Source of the DNA: Linyphia triangularis
Lineage: Eukaryota > Arthropoda > Arachnida > Araneae > Linyphiidae
NCBI GenBank assembly: GCA_963978545.1
Contig: OZ021731.1
Location: 29,050,593 to 29,114,592 of the forward strand
Length of the DNA stretch: 64,000 bases
Reading direction: 5' to 3'
Within the stretch, counting starts at the first letter, position 1; each line of letters begins with the position of its first letter. Positions 23,718 to 35,561 of this stretch are shown one piece after another. Both the position numbers and the translations under genes were made by a program. The notes beneath the pieces are model-generated. The model made no database searches, was not told the origin of the DNA, and was given only the letters and a program-made list of their open reading frames with translations.

Positions 23718-25440
23718 CTAGCTAAATACCCGTGCTTCGCTACGAAATTTTAACATGTGCAATATTTTAGCTAGCTGTGAGACCTCGCGTTGCGGAAATC
23801 TGTCATTCGTGTATAAGACCCAGTTTTTGGCTCTTCGCTCGCAGGAAGGTTCATCGCTACGCAAAATCGAGCTCCCTTCTTTCGCTGAAAAGATCATGGA
23901 CACATAAACACAGGCTTACTTAACTCGTTAAAAGGTTCATTGCTATATGCAAGCATAGGCTCGTTTCGCTCTCTGAAAGGTTCATTGCTGCGTAAGCATA
24001 AGCTCGCTTCACTCACTTAAATCTAATTGCTACGTAAAGACTTAATATTGAAAGCTTCTTCCTTGTAAAAAAAAAAATCCCGTTAATACAATAGTACAAC
24101 ACCCCCTCAATGTTATTTTCAAACGTATTTGTGGAAAGCAAAATTAGAGGCTAAAACTACTTATGTTGAAACTTTCAGAGATCTGGGCCTAATCGAAGGC
24201 GCTTTTTGTGAAATAATTAATTGAAAAACAAATTAAAATTTTAATATTCTTTTTGTCAGTCCAATTAGAAGGCCAAAACTACTTGTGTTTAAAATTTCAG
24301 AAATGTAGCCCAATTACAAATCGTTTTGTAAAATATTTGTTAAATAATTAAAAAAAAAAAAAAAATGTTAAATTCTGTTTTTTAAAAATCTAATTAGAAG
24401 GCCACAACTATATATGTTGAAAATTTCAAAACTGTAGCCATTTTTGAAATCGTTTTGCAATATATATAGTAATTAATTAAAAAAATTAATTAATAAAGAA
24501 CTAAACAAAAATTTAAAATTCTGTTTTTCTAAAGTCCAATTTGAAGCCCGAAACTACTTATGTTGAAAATTTTAGAGCTGTAGCCTTATTAGAAATCGTT
24601 TTGTAGAATATTAATTAATTCTAAAAATTAATTAAAAAGAAACTAAATAAAAATTTAAAATTTTGTTTTTCAAAAGTCTAATTAGAAGGCTAAAACTACT
24701 TATGTTGAAAATTTCAGAGCTGTAGCCCAATTAGTAGTCGTTTTGTAAAATGCTTATTAATGAACTAAAAAAATTAATTAAGAAAGAACAAAATAAAAAT
24801 TTAAATTCTGTTTTTTAAAAGCCCAATTAAAAGGCCAAAACTACTTATGTTGAAAATTCCAGAGCTGTAGCCCTATTAGATATCGTTTTGTAACATATTT
24901 ATTAATTAATTAAAAAATTAATTAAAAAAGAACTAATTATAATTTTAACATTCTGTTTGTGATGTATACAATCAGAAGGGCAAAATTACTTATGTTGAAA
25001 ATCTCAGAACTGTAGCCCTATTAGTAATCGTTTTATAAAATGTTTATTAATTAATTAAAAAAATTAATTAAAAAAGAACGAAATAAAATTTTTGAATTCT
25101 GTTTTTTAAAAGTCAGATTAAAAGGCCAAAACTACTTATGTTGAAAATTTCAGACCTGTAGCCCTATTAGATATCGTTTTGTAACATATTTATTAATTAA
25201 TTTAAAAAAATTAATTAAAAAATAACTAATTAAAATTTTAAAATTCTGTTTGTGATGCATAAAATTAGAAGGTTAAAACTACTTATGCTGAAAATTTCAG
25301 AGCTCTACTCTAATTTTAAGTAGGTTTCTATAGATCCACAGAGCCACAGACAGACAGATAGACAGACAGACAGACAGACAGATAGACAGACAGACAGACA
25401 GACAGATAGACAGACACACAGCTTTTTTTATTATTATAGA
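23718..25440 (-). mobile_element. Non-autonomous Helitron with about 160-bp internal repeats and a CAGA microsatellite
   Basis: On the minus strand it begins TCTATAATAATAAAAAAAGC after A and ends GCACGGGTATTTAGCTAG before T. A (CAGA/TAGA)n block (25340-25418) lies next to the 5' end. The body is about eight diverged repeats of about 155-165 bp containing AAAACTACTTATGTTGAAAA. A second Helitron-type 3' end (CGCAACGCGAGGTCTCACAG then CTAG) lies about 50 bases inside, near 23768-23797. The same internal repeat occurs at 45.9 and 46.85 kb. Confidence 0.78.
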
Positions 25441-25990
25441 TTAAAAACTAAATTTTATTTAAAAAAAATTCACGTAGTCCTCTAAATTTTCTGAATTTTT
25501 AAATTTATGAAATAATTTATACAATTAAAAGTTCTATCTTTTTCACTTTTCAATATTTTTTCAAATTTTTTTTTTTCTATTTATATACTTCTAACTTTTT
25601 AGGCATCGGATTTAGAATAAGTAAATAAGTTTTCGATTCGAGAAAAACGATAATTACTGTACCTATAGGTAAAAAAAGAGTAAAAAACGGATATTTTTCA
25701 ACATTTAAATTTGTAAAAAAAAAGTTTTTTATTTTCCTAAAAAATCCATGCTTTTATTTTTGTGAAATAGATCTTTAGAATGACACAAAAAAAAATTAAA
25801 GTCATTTTATTCATATTTGTTGAAGTTTTAGCATTTTGAGTAAGGTGGGAATTTCAAAAATCACGAACTGAGAAAAATGTGTTAGAAACATCGAAGAAGC
25901 TATTGCAGCAATGCTAAATTCTCCCTAAAAATATAGTTTTCTTGCAATTACTGTTATCTGATCAGCTCAAAAACTTGCCAGATTAAGAAG

Positions 25991-26160
25991 AAGATTTCAA
26001 AGATTATAAACACGCACAAAATAGAAAATTCATATTTTTATTATTTTTTTGTGAAAACAAGGGGTACCAAGTCCCAAGATTTCAAAGATTATAAACACGC
26101 ACAAAATAGAAAATTCATATTTTTATTATTTTTTTGTGAAAACAAGGGGTACCAAGTCCC
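25991..26160. repeat. Perfect tandem duplication, 85-bp unit x 2
   Basis: Two copies, nearly identical, start AAGATTTCAAAGATTATAAA at 25991 and 26076 and end GGGGTACCAAGTCCC. The second copy runs into CCTTAA. The end resembles the GGTACC...TTAA border of the element at 9338-10055, so the duplication may sit at the edge of a related TTAA element. The matching left border was not found. Confidence 0.85.
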
Positions 26161-26226
26161 CTTAAAATACAACACTGACGAGTATCCGTAACTTGCTGGT
26201 TGTTTTTCTAATAACTACTTAGTTTA

Positions 26227-26467
26227 TACTAAACTTCAACTTAACTCGACATCACTTAGACGGTAGATCGTCTCAGTGCTCATAGGTATTTAATCCATTT
26301 TGGCGGAGTGAAGACATAATTCTCGCCAAACCTTAGAGCCTTTTGTTCTCTATAGGGTTGTGGTTTGGCGAACATTATGCTTTCACGCCGCCAAAATGGA
26401 TTAAATACCTATGAGCACTGAGACGATCTACCGTCTAAGTGATGTCTAGTTAAGTTGAAGTTTAGTA
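26227..26467. mobile_element. Foldback MITE (family F1), copy 1, near-perfect palindrome
   Basis: The 241-bp element is almost entirely two inverted arms. TACTAAACTTCAACTTAACT begins the left arm and the right arm ends AGTTAAGTTGAAGTTTAGTA. The inner arms around AATCCATTTTGGCGG pair with CCGCCAAAATGGATT. TA flanks it on both sides. Other copies are at 28969-29212 and 38958-39191. Confidence 0.88.
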
Positions 26468-26496
26468 TAGTGGCAATCCAAAAACATTGCAAACAA

Positions 26497-27862
26497 TCAG
26501 ATTTTAACACTGTAAAGTTATTTGTGTGAGTAGTATTACTTTCAATTACCCATATGCTAACATAGGGTAATTAAAGTATTCCTTTCAGTACAAAAAAATT
26601 TTAGATTGTTTTGCATTTCTCCACGTTTTGGAACATCCTGATTTCAAAAAAGTTCCCTAGAAAAATATCTGTCTGTGTGTACGTAGTCAGCATAACTCTC
26701 TAACAAATTGTCCGACGATGTTCAAATTTGGTGTTAGATTAATGGTGGCCATGGGACCTATCATTAAGGGTTCGTCGAAATTGCGCATGCGCATAATGTT
26801 GAAATCATGGAAAATCATGTTTTTCCCCGTAGAAATGCGATAAAAGCGTAAAAAGTTGAAAAACGAATGCCTTTGACACAAAGAGGTTCTGTGCATTGCC
26901 CATCAAGTATTGATTTTCTTCTGTTTCACTCATGAAAGACAGTGGCGGCTCGTGCACTACAGTCAATGCAGCCGGGCTGCATCCAAATTTATTAGTTCAA
27001 TACTTAAATGATTTATTTTACAATTTTCTAAAATGAAGATCCATATCTAGGGAAAGTGAAAAAAAATCAGATTAACGGCAATCTTTCTTGCCTGAATAAT
27101 TCACGAGAAAAAACCCTCTTCCAATCAGAGTGATCTTCCACCTAACACAGCAGCCGTATTTCCTGAAACGTGTTTCGGACAGCCATGTTGCCATGGTAAC
27201 CAATGGAAAGCAACAGAAGCCTTCCCTCTACGCAATGTAATAGCGGTGCTGCCGGTCAAGTATTATTTTTGACTTCGGCTGCCCTTGAGAATTCGATGTG
27301 TTGATTGGCTCAGTATATGAGAATCTGCGTGGGTGGGGTGAGTGTGTTACCAAAACAAAGCCATTTTGTGACGACATCATTGACTGATTCGCAAGTTTAA
27401 AAGAAAGGAGGATTGATTTTGTGTTAAAAAAATAAGTGTTTTCTTTCTCATCTTATACATTTTATAAAAATTGAAAGGAAACTTTGATTTGAGTTTGAGT
27501 ATTAAAGATTATTAAGATTAAAGACTTATGGAACGTTCATGAATGATTGTGAAAAGAGTGTGGTGTAGGGGTGGTGGGGGGGAACGCATGCTTCTGGCAT
27601 TTTCAATCACGAGCCGCCACTGATGAAAGAACGATGTTAATCTATGGAATAAGATCGCCAATTTCGACATTGTAGCGGGATTTTTTGTTTGTTTATTTTT
27701 GGCCCACGTAAAAATTATTGCCAAACATATCACCGAACGGCCCATTCTTATTTAAATGAGTGAAAATATGAAAACAGTAAATAACACCATAACAAATTTA
27801 AATCCAATGATTAATATTATAATGTAATTAAAAGTTGCCCGATGTTTCATACCCTTAGTTTT
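26497..27862 (+). repeat. Unclassified repeat family R1, longest plus-strand copy (interrupted)
   Basis: It runs from AATTACCCATATGCTAACAT-type terminal sequence near 26545 to GTTTCATACCCTTAGTTTT near 27860. It includes CGACGATGTTCAAATTTGGT and GCGCATGCGCATAATGTTG. A hAT element (26940-27622) is inserted in it. No coding frame survives. Confidence 0.65.
26940..27622. mobile_element. hAT non-autonomous element inserted in R1
   Basis: Perfect 15-bp inverted ends CAGTGGCGGCTCGTG and CACGAGCCGCCACTG are flanked by a perfect 8-bp duplication ATGAAAGA (26932-26939 and 27623-27630). Length is 683 bp and no transposase frame is present. The perfect ends point to a young insertion. Confidence 0.92.
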
Positions 27863-28303
27863 TAAATAGGTGTCAGATACGATAAGCAATTCCTACCTTA
27901 CTAAAGAGTGGAACAAGGATAATAAATCGAAAGGCAATCAAGTTTTTAAGCTATTTTTACTGAATTATACTTAAGATTATGTACGTAATTGTACCCCATC
28001 CACAGTTATTATTTAATGTATTCATACCACGGAACTGATTTAATTTACTATGCTATTTGCGCAATACTCCTAAAATCCATGTTATAAGTAACAGGTAGAC
28101 GTACGAATTATTTTCTTATAAATGGCTATGTACTAAGTGTTGTTCTTGCATGGTGTTTCATTATTCATTTGATTTTGCTTAGAATTTCGTATCATTGTGC
28201 AGTTTTGTTACTCAAACTGGCGTCTGATAAAATTGAATCAAGACATACATACACTATTTTACAGGGATCTTTGATCGTTTTAACGTATATCCCAGTAGCA
28301 AAA

Positions 28304-28484
28304 GCCGACCAAACGGTGTAGTGGTTAGCGTGCTAGCTTCTAGACAGCGAGGTTGCGTGTTCGAATCTCGTGTAAGGCATGAATGTTTGTAAATGTATGT
28401 TGGCTTGTCAAATGACGAATGTTTCGGCGCATTATACCCCTCGTGTTGCTGACGGCGCCAGATAATCTGAAAACAGCCAACCAA
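28304..28484 (+). mobile_element. tRNA-derived SINE (family A), copy 2
   Basis: Box A TAGTGGTTAGCGTGC and box B GTGTTCGAATCTC are followed by the family body and an AACCAACC tail. The target duplication CCCAGTAGCA(A/C)AA lies on both sides (28291-28303 and from 28485). Copy 1 is at 7316-7494. Confidence 0.88.
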
Positions 28485-28968
28485 CCCAGTAGCACAAATC
28501 CACTGCCCAATATCACCTCGACATTGGTCAATTGTTCGTTGCTACGAATCTTGGCCAATCTCGTTCAGTGCTAGGTAAAATGTACTGGAAGGTTTGAAAT
28601 GTTGATGCAAAGTTTTACAATTGAAATATGGTGCTATAAGAAGGGACGGGGGAGTAAAAAATATGTTTTGCGATGGTTTTGACATGTTTATTTTTTAAAA
28701 GAAAAATCGTGGAGTTTGGAACAGTGCTTGAGATTCGGCATAGACTGACCAATCTTCACAGAATCTTCTTTTCCGACATGGACCAATACCTCTGTGCTGT
28801 CTGGGTAGTTAAATACATTGAATAAATCTTCTTACGAAGTATTTTCCTCGACTTATTTTTATTTGATTCTAAAGATACTTGGATTGATTTGGAACTTTTG
28901 ACAGTCTATTTCTACCACTTATAAAGGGCCTAACACAGCCATATACGTCTCGTAATTTTGACCATCTA

Positions 28969-29212
28969 TACTAAACTCCAACTTAACTTTACATCACTAG
29001 ACGGTAGATCTTCACCGTGTTCAAAGGAAACTCATCCATTTTGGCGTTGTGAAGGCATGATGCTCGCCAAACCGGTATAGCCTTTACTTCTCTACAGAGT
29101 TGCTGTACTGAGCTTCCCAGCGTGCCTTCACGCTGCCAAAATTGATGAATTTCCTATGAGCATGGTGAAGATCTACCGTCTAAATGATGTTAAGTTAAGG
29201 TGAAGTTTAGTA
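28969..29212. mobile_element. Foldback MITE (family F1), copy 2
   Basis: TACTAAACTCCAACTTAACT and AGTTAAGGTGAAGTTTAGTA form the outer ends, flanked by TA. The inner arms CATCCATTTTGGCG and GCCAAAATTGATG also pair. It is more diverged between arms than copy 1. Confidence 0.85.
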
Positions 29213-29254
29213 TAGAAGAATAAGAGATCAAAATCTTCTAGTGTAAACCCCTCT

Positions 29255-29405
29255 CTCCAACCCCACCACACCAATGAGAGGACATTGAGGCCACGACAGA
29301 TTTAATGTGCACCAGCCCCCATTAGGTACACACCGATATTTGGCGAACCGAGGACCGAACCCACAATCGTCTGGTCATGAGCCCGATACTCTACCGCAAG
29401 GTTAT
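29255..29405 (-). repeat. tRNA-derived SINE-like repeat (family B), copy 2
   Basis: On the minus strand it carries a tRNA-like head: GGTAGAGTATCGGGCTC as a box A region and GGGTTCGGTCCTCGG as a box B region. The body GGGGGCTGGTGCACATTAAA follows. It aligns with 12815-12985. Confidence 0.65.
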
Positions 29406-29783
29406 AGGACCCTAAGATATTTGCTCCTAGAATTCAAGAGGCGAACTTTGAATTAGAATAAAGCATTAAAATACTACTGCCATTTTTGGTAATGGCGCAA
29501 CAGAATATAACACATAATAAACTAAACAATGTGTTAACAATATATTACTCTATTTAAAAGATCAACCTAACAGTACATTTGGAAAGTTCATGCAATTATG
29601 CTTAAATTAAGTTACGTGTTGCTCTATTATTAAGTCATTGTTAAAATCGTACCACAAAAGAGCAGCTAGTTTTGCTTTTTCACATTATTTAAGTTCTTTA
29701 TTTTGAGAGAACAGCTTTTAAAGTACTTTCTTTAGAAAAGTGTTATTATTTCATACTTTTTGCGATTTTGAAAGTGATTAAAG

Positions 29784-31991
29784 ATGGCTTCCAGGTTAAT
29801 TGCGTGGTGCCGTAAAAAATTGTAAGTTAGTAGTATCTTTTATTATTATTGTCTTTTATACTTCTGCTTCACATAAAAATTTCTTCCTTGGTAAAGCTTC
29901 AGTTCATCTTAAATTCTATTATGATGAAAAAGATTTCTATATTTTTAAGTAATGAGATAGGCAATTGGCCTAACCACTAAAGTAAAATTTATATATTTTA
30001 TTATTTCCTACAAATGTATGTGAAATATCATTATTCTAGATATATCTTTAAGATATTTTAGAGTAGAAAACGACTTAAACTATTGCACACACAAAGTATA
30101 ACTTCAGTAAGTGCCCTGAAAAGGGCTCAATATAAAACTCAAATGATAAATGGAGCTAAAAAAAATACTGATAATGGAAACTCAAATGATAGTTGGAGCT
30201 ATAACATCTCTCTATTTTCTACTTATGAATGTGTTAAAAGAATTGTTAAATTTTTAACATTTAGTATCTTATCAAACCATTTCAGGAATAAAACTTCAGT
30301 TGGAAATGATTCATCAAATTAGATCAGGGCTATCGGCCAATGCCTATAGGCCTTTGGGTGATTTCTATGGCTTTTTTCTGAATTGGAAAATTTTACAAAT
30401 GGATTTTTAAATTTTGGTTTTGAATTTAAATTTGATGCTGCTGCTTTCTTCTCAATAAAAAAAAATTACCATCCTCTTCTGTTTCTAAAATTTATAAAAT
30501 TACGTATTTTTGTAGATTATAGTTTTGAAATTAATTTAGATAGAATAAAGTTCAACTTATTGCATTTATTTTATTAATGTAATTCTTGGTCACAAGTGAC
30601 CTATTCATAAACTTTCAACTGAAAAGAAAAGTATATGGCAATTTTTCGTTGGAAATTTGACGTAACCTAAGGACGTAACACTGAAATTGTTACTTCTCAC
30701 AAGGGATTATTACCAACGACTTATATAGTAGGAGGCGCTGTTATTACTCCTCCCATATAAGACGACGATCTATAATGTGGGACACCCCTTCCCTCCTCTG
30801 CGAGTGACGGTACTTTATGTACGTATTGTAGGTACATCTTTTCAAATCATTAATTTCTTCTCCGTTAATATTTACAAATGTGTAAAATTAAGTTTTTATT
30901 TTATTCGTGTATTTCTTAATATTTTTTTTTATGAACATAATATTTTTATTGGTTTACTGTTTGAGCAGTAGTAATTGATATGAACATTACTGTAACATAA
31001 CTTACAAATTAAATGTTCTTATAAGAGCCATATATTAGTTGTGGACTGGAAAATAATTGTGTTAAAGGAAATATCCTTCCAAACAACGCAAAGCAATCAT
31101 TCTTAACATAATACAAATCTTGATTTAAATTAGTGCATAATTACAAAATTTTATTTCAATCAATTCAAATTTTTATTTGAACTTATATACAAGGTGTGAT
31201 TTTTCTAGTCACGAAGTTGACAAAAAATCAAATTTTAATTGATACAAAATTGTATTTTGGTTGATACTAAGTTGATACAAAATTGTATTTTGGCTGATAC
31301 GAAGCTAATACAAAATCTTATTTCAACTGATACGATGCTGATAAGAGAGGGACGTGAAGCTGTGCCATCTCTGGGCATCAACTGGCTAATCTTCCCAGAA
31401 CTCCTATTGGTACTTACGTATTAACGCCCCCACAGCTACAGATTTGGCGGATTTTAAGTGCCGCCACTCTACACCTAAAATTTTGAATAAAATTTTAAAA
31501 TGAATAGCTGCATGCGAGTGCGAACAACAAGATTGCTCTTTATTGGCGGCACTTAAAAACCGCCAAATCTGTAACTGCGGTGGCGTTAATACGTAAGTAC
31601 CCTCCCATTTCCGACATTGGCTAATAAGCTGAGTTATAACTAATTTCCAACTTAAATGCTTTACTATTATTCCCAATAGAACTTCTCTAAAATTAAATTC
31701 TAGGTAGATTCTTACTGATCACCCAACTGGTTTTCTTCATATCCTCGTGTGAATATCGTAATTTACAGAATTCAACTTGAGTCTTGCTCTTTCAGAATGC
31801 GGCACCGCGATCGGAAGCGACAACGCGAGGAGGAGGCGCGTTTGGAGGTGATGCCACTGATCCAGACTCTGGAGGCGTCCCAGTGGAAGGTGTTTTACAC
31901 CGACCGCTGGGTTCTGGACACAGCCTGGTGGCAGCCTTGCATCCTTGACCAACACTACCCTACGGTCAGGGAACGCAGGCTCACGGTTTGA
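29784..31991 (+). CDS. Candidate small two-exon gene, 77-aa basic/Trp-rich protein
   Basis: Exon 29784-29821 starts AAAGATGGCTTCC (a TISU/YY1-like start context) and ends at a GTAAGT donor after 12 codons and two bases. The next strong acceptor with a GC-rich open frame, TCTTGCTCTTTCAG at 31782-31795, opens exon 31796-31991. Its first base completes the split codon, so the phases fit. The predicted protein starts MASRLIAWCRKK, continues with a very basic/acidic stretch (RHRDRKRQREEEARLEV), and ends in a Trp-rich segment (WKVFYTDRWVLDTAWWQ) and HYPTVRERRLTV. The second exon has strongly GC-biased third codon positions in an AT-rich region, which supports real coding. The short basic N-terminus could be a targeting peptide (inference). 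No family is recognised, and further exons in the 2 kb intron cannot be excluded. Confidence 0.5.
31409..31602. mobile_element. Foldback MITE with about 57-bp inverted arms
   Basis: GGTACTTACGTATTAACGCC at the left end pairs with GGCGTTAATACGTAAGTACC at the right end. The pairing continues through CAGATTTGGCGG...AAGTGCCGCCA. The target duplication was not settled. It lies in the intron of the small gene 29784-31991, about 190 bases before its second exon. Confidence 0.85.
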
Positions 31992-32239
31992 GGCAGACCG
32001 TGTGGATGACGGGCTTAACATCGATGCCCATGGAGTTGGCATAATTGTCGACCGTATAGAAAGATACAAGAACAAAGAACAGAGTGGATGAGGAAGAATG
32101 GACGACGATAAATGAAGCTCTATTTGTTAGAAATTTTGCCACAATAGTTTTCAAGAAGATTCTTCATAATATTAGAGGAACCAAAAAAGTTTCATCATAT
32201 AACTCAGTAAATCTTTCCCAATTACATGAAGCTTTTCTC

Positions 32240-32810
32240 ATATAACTCAAGAAAGGATTTCCGTGTTCCTCAAGGCTTGTTCATTCTATATAACCTCCTA
32301 CATCAAATCAAGAACTTTTTCAAAACAGTCTCTTCGTGTAACTCCAAGTCTCTTCATATATATGTCAAAACCTCTTACAAAAGTCAAAGTGTCTTAATAT
32401 ACTTCATACCTTCTATAAAAGTCAAAGTCTATTATAGAAGTTATAGCCTTATTTATAGAATTCATAGCCTCTTCATATGCTTCAAAGCCTCTTCATATAC
32501 ATAAAAGCCTATTCTTATATATCCAATCCTCTTCATAAACATCAAAGGCTCTTCATATACATCAAAGATTCTTCAAATATCTCAATCCTCCATTTGTCAA
32601 AGCCTTTTCATAAAAGCCAAAGCTTCTTCATTAACATCAAAGCCTCAACATATACATCAAAGATACTTCAAATATCTCAAGCCTCCATTTATCAAAGCCT
32701 CTTTATAGACACGAAAACCTCTTTATGGATGTTAAAGCCTCGACATGTATCTCAAAAGGACTTCGTTTACCTCAAAGCCTCCATATATACCCCAAAACAT
32801 CATTATTGCA
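32240..32810. repeat. Degenerate minisatellite, about 24-bp unit
   Basis: Units of the form TCAAAGCCTCTTCATATACA recur with drift, with variants AAGATTCTTCAAATATCTCA. The long open frames in it are a by-product of the repeat. Confidence 0.8.
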
Positions 32811-33239
32811 CCTACAAATTCATCGATAAGAGACAAGAGAACTAGCAAGTTTTTTAGTCTACCTGGGAATTTTTCCATCTAGCATAACGATATGCCACAG
32901 ATTATTCGCACCCTGTCTTTTCAACTGCCAAGACTTTCCATCAAAGGCAATGAATAGTCGTATCAAGATTTAAGAGATAAACTTTCACACCAAGAGCAAT
33001 AAACATATTCACCTCCTCAAGAAAGACGTTTTTAACAGGAAAGACAGAAGTCCATTCATATATATATAAAAAAAAAATATCTAGCAGACCGTCATAGCCT
33101 CTTAAAATAAAGATCAACCACAAAAACTCAAATGAACGTCTTTTCTTTGATTAGGCTGTAATTTAAAAATAATCATGAAAAGTGTTTAAGTATACATGAA
33201 AGATGAGAATTCAATCTAGCAATAGACTCAGCGAAAAGT

Positions 33240-33290
33240 AAATAAATAAATAAACAAACAAACTAAATAAATAAATAAATAAACATTAGA
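33240..33290. repeat. AAATA-type simple repeat
   Basis: A run of TAAATAAATAAATAAAC and relatives. Confidence 0.85.
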
Positions 33291-33899
33291 TCATTAGATT
33301 TAATTAATGATTTATAGAAAGTTGACAACTAAAATTAATTATCTTTGATTAAACTAAATTTATTGCTGTTAAATTAAATTTGTTAAATCCGGATGAAATT
33401 TTGGTTGTGATTTAATGTACGATACCTCTTGGAGACTTTTCGAAAAAATCACCAAATTGAAAATGACATCAAAAAGTTGTGTCGTCAAATCCAAAATAGT
33501 GTCAACCCGCCTAGTAGGCAAATCCCAAATCCAAATGGTCAATAGGATTATCGGAAAATCTTGGCGACGGGTTGCCACATTCGACGCTGAATCGAAAACT
33601 TTTAAAAAGTTACCAAGAATCATCGTATAGTAAATCTGAACCGAATATTTTTGCAGCTAACCATGTTTAACTTATCATCTATATGAAAGGAAATAATTTA
33701 AGGGCTGAGTGGAGGAAAGAGTAATCTACAAAAAGTAACTTTAAAGGTATCAGCTCTAATTTAGTTTTTACTTATACATTCTCTTTCGCATGTAACATAC
33801 CCCCTTCGTCTGTCAAAATATATGTCGTTTATTTACCTGGCCCTTCAATTCGTCATCACACTTTTTTGATATCCTGCATATCTATTTTCATTAAATAGT

Positions 33900-34400
33900 T
33901 TATATTAACTTCGATTTTGTGTGGGGAAAGGGGTGTGTATGTTTGTCGCTTCCTGACGAATCTTCGAACCCATTTGCTTAATCCGATCGTACTAAAACTT
34001 GGGAAATAAATTCGATGTCGATGACAATGCATTCTATCAAATTTTGGGGCTGTCACTCTCACTAAATAGTCGATTTTACACACGCTTCTATAACGGCTTC
34101 TTCGGCACACTGCTAAATCCTATTTAACCAATCATTATTGAAACTCTTTCCTGTTGCCAAAATTGTTTTTAATCAAAATAAATAAAAGATACGTGCTTCT
34201 ATTGCCATACGTCAGACTTGCCAGTTTTCTTATTACCCAGATACCAAGCTTCTGGTTAATTTATCAATATCTAATGACTGAAACGTGACAAACTCTTCAG
34301 AGTGCTAATTAACCCACTTTCCGTCTTCCAATCCAGCGGAATCTTGGAAAATAGACTCGTTGTAGATGACAATGTATTCAATCAAATTTTACGGGCAAAA
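33900..34400. repeat. Unclassified diverged repeat family R2, fragments
   Basis: GATGACAATGCATTCTATCA (about 34021) and GATGACAATGTATTCAATCA (about 34366) recur as GAATGCATTGTTATCGACAT near 37994 on the other strand. The accompanying phrase ATTAACCCACTTTCCGTCTT recurs as AACTCACTTGCAGCCATCC near 50255. No coding frame and no defined ends. Confidence 0.4.
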
Positions 34401-34640
34401 AAGAAGTTAGTAAATAGTTCGGAATGGATCTTTTGTTCTTTGTGGTCAAACAATATGACAACTCGATATGAGTTCGACATCGGCAATGCACATGAAGGAT
34501 TTATATTAAAAACTTTTTTTCATGGGTTATATTGTTATATTTAAGCCCAATATGATTCCTTAATTTCTTGGATTGTGTTCAATAGTGATACGAAAAGGAT
34601 CACTTAATGAAATGACATAAATTGTTTTCATTTAATATCT

Positions 34641-35450
34641 ACTTACTTACTTACTTACCATCGATATAGATAAACAACTGGATAGACTGCTCCATTGTCA
34701 ATGAAAAAAGAAAAACGCGCCGGGGATTGCGAAGCTGGTGGGAAGATTAACCAATCACAGTTCACATTTATAGTTGGATGGGAATGCGAAAAACCTTGTA
34801 AAGTGTTAGAGTATATATTTTTTGGCACATTATTACTAATTAAGGTATACTATTGACATTTCTGCTGTATACAACCCAAAATTTTATTTGCAATCCTCGG
34901 CAATCCGTATTTTTTTATCCCACCAATTGCATCTGGCAATGGCTTCATTTTCCCAGCGTTAAGCAGTCTATCCAGTTGTTTATCTCTATCGATGTTACTT
35001 ACTTACTTAGGCTCTTCACGCCGTTTGGCGCATAAGGCATCAAGCCTATCTCTCCATGCCCTCCGATCTTTTGACCAGGGATCTTGCTTCCTCTAGAACA
35101 TTTATGCGAGTCTTTTTAAGGTCTGACTGCATTTGTCTTTGCCAAGTTGTCTTAGGTCTTCCTCTTTTCCTCTTGCCATCAGGAGCCCAGGAGAGAGAAA
35201 CGTGTGTTAAATTCTCTTTTGGCATTCTCAACACATGACCCGTCCATCGCCACCTTCTCTTATTGGTTTCTTCCTCTATTGAAGATTGATTACTTTACGT
35301 CTGCCCTTTCTAAAAATTTTATGTTACTAACCTTAACAGGCCAAAAGATTTTAAGTATTCTTCTAATACAATAATTCTGGAAAACCTCAAGTTTTTGAAT
35401 GTCTGATCTTTTGAGGCACCATGTTTCAGTTCCATACAATAAAAATGCTC
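34641..35450 (-). mobile_element. LINE 3' end with TTAC-repeat tail (RTE/CR1-like reverse transcriptase C-terminus)
   Basis: On the minus strand, 35430-35040 encodes with breaks the C-terminal part of a non-LTR retrotransposon polyprotein. The pieces are ETWCLKRSDIQKLEVFQNYC and RRILKIFWPVKVSN, then RRWRWTGHVLRMP-type and GKRKRGRPKTTWQRQMQ motifs typical of these ends. The element ends in a (GTAA)n tail on that strand. A 12-bp target duplication CATTTAATATCT lies at 34629-34640 and 35451-35462. It is 5'-truncated with stops, hence dead. A MITE has landed in the tail. Confidence 0.85.
34659..34994 (-). mobile_element. MITE with about 33-bp inverted ends, copy 2, inside the LINE tail
   Basis: CATCGATATAGATAAACAAC and GTTGTTTATCTCTATCGATG form the ends. 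TTACTTAC is duplicated on both sides (34651-34658 and 34995-35002). The interior is the reverse of 21678-22004. Confidence 0.88.
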
Positions 35451-35561
35451 CATTTAATATCTATCTATTTTAAATTCAAATTAAATTAGCAAAATACAAA
35501 ACCAAGTGTGGAACCACTGCATATGCATTGACGTAAGGATTTCAAATATAAAATAAAATAT

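Noticed and set aside
31737..32075. Minus-strand 112-codon frame
   Set aside because: It overlaps the GC-rich plus-strand exon 31796-31991. The plus frame has GC-biased third positions and a matching splice phase, and the minus frame has neither.
32226..32845. Frames of 92 and 122 codons rich in Ser, Tyr, Ile
   Set aside because: Produced by the 24-bp minisatellite.
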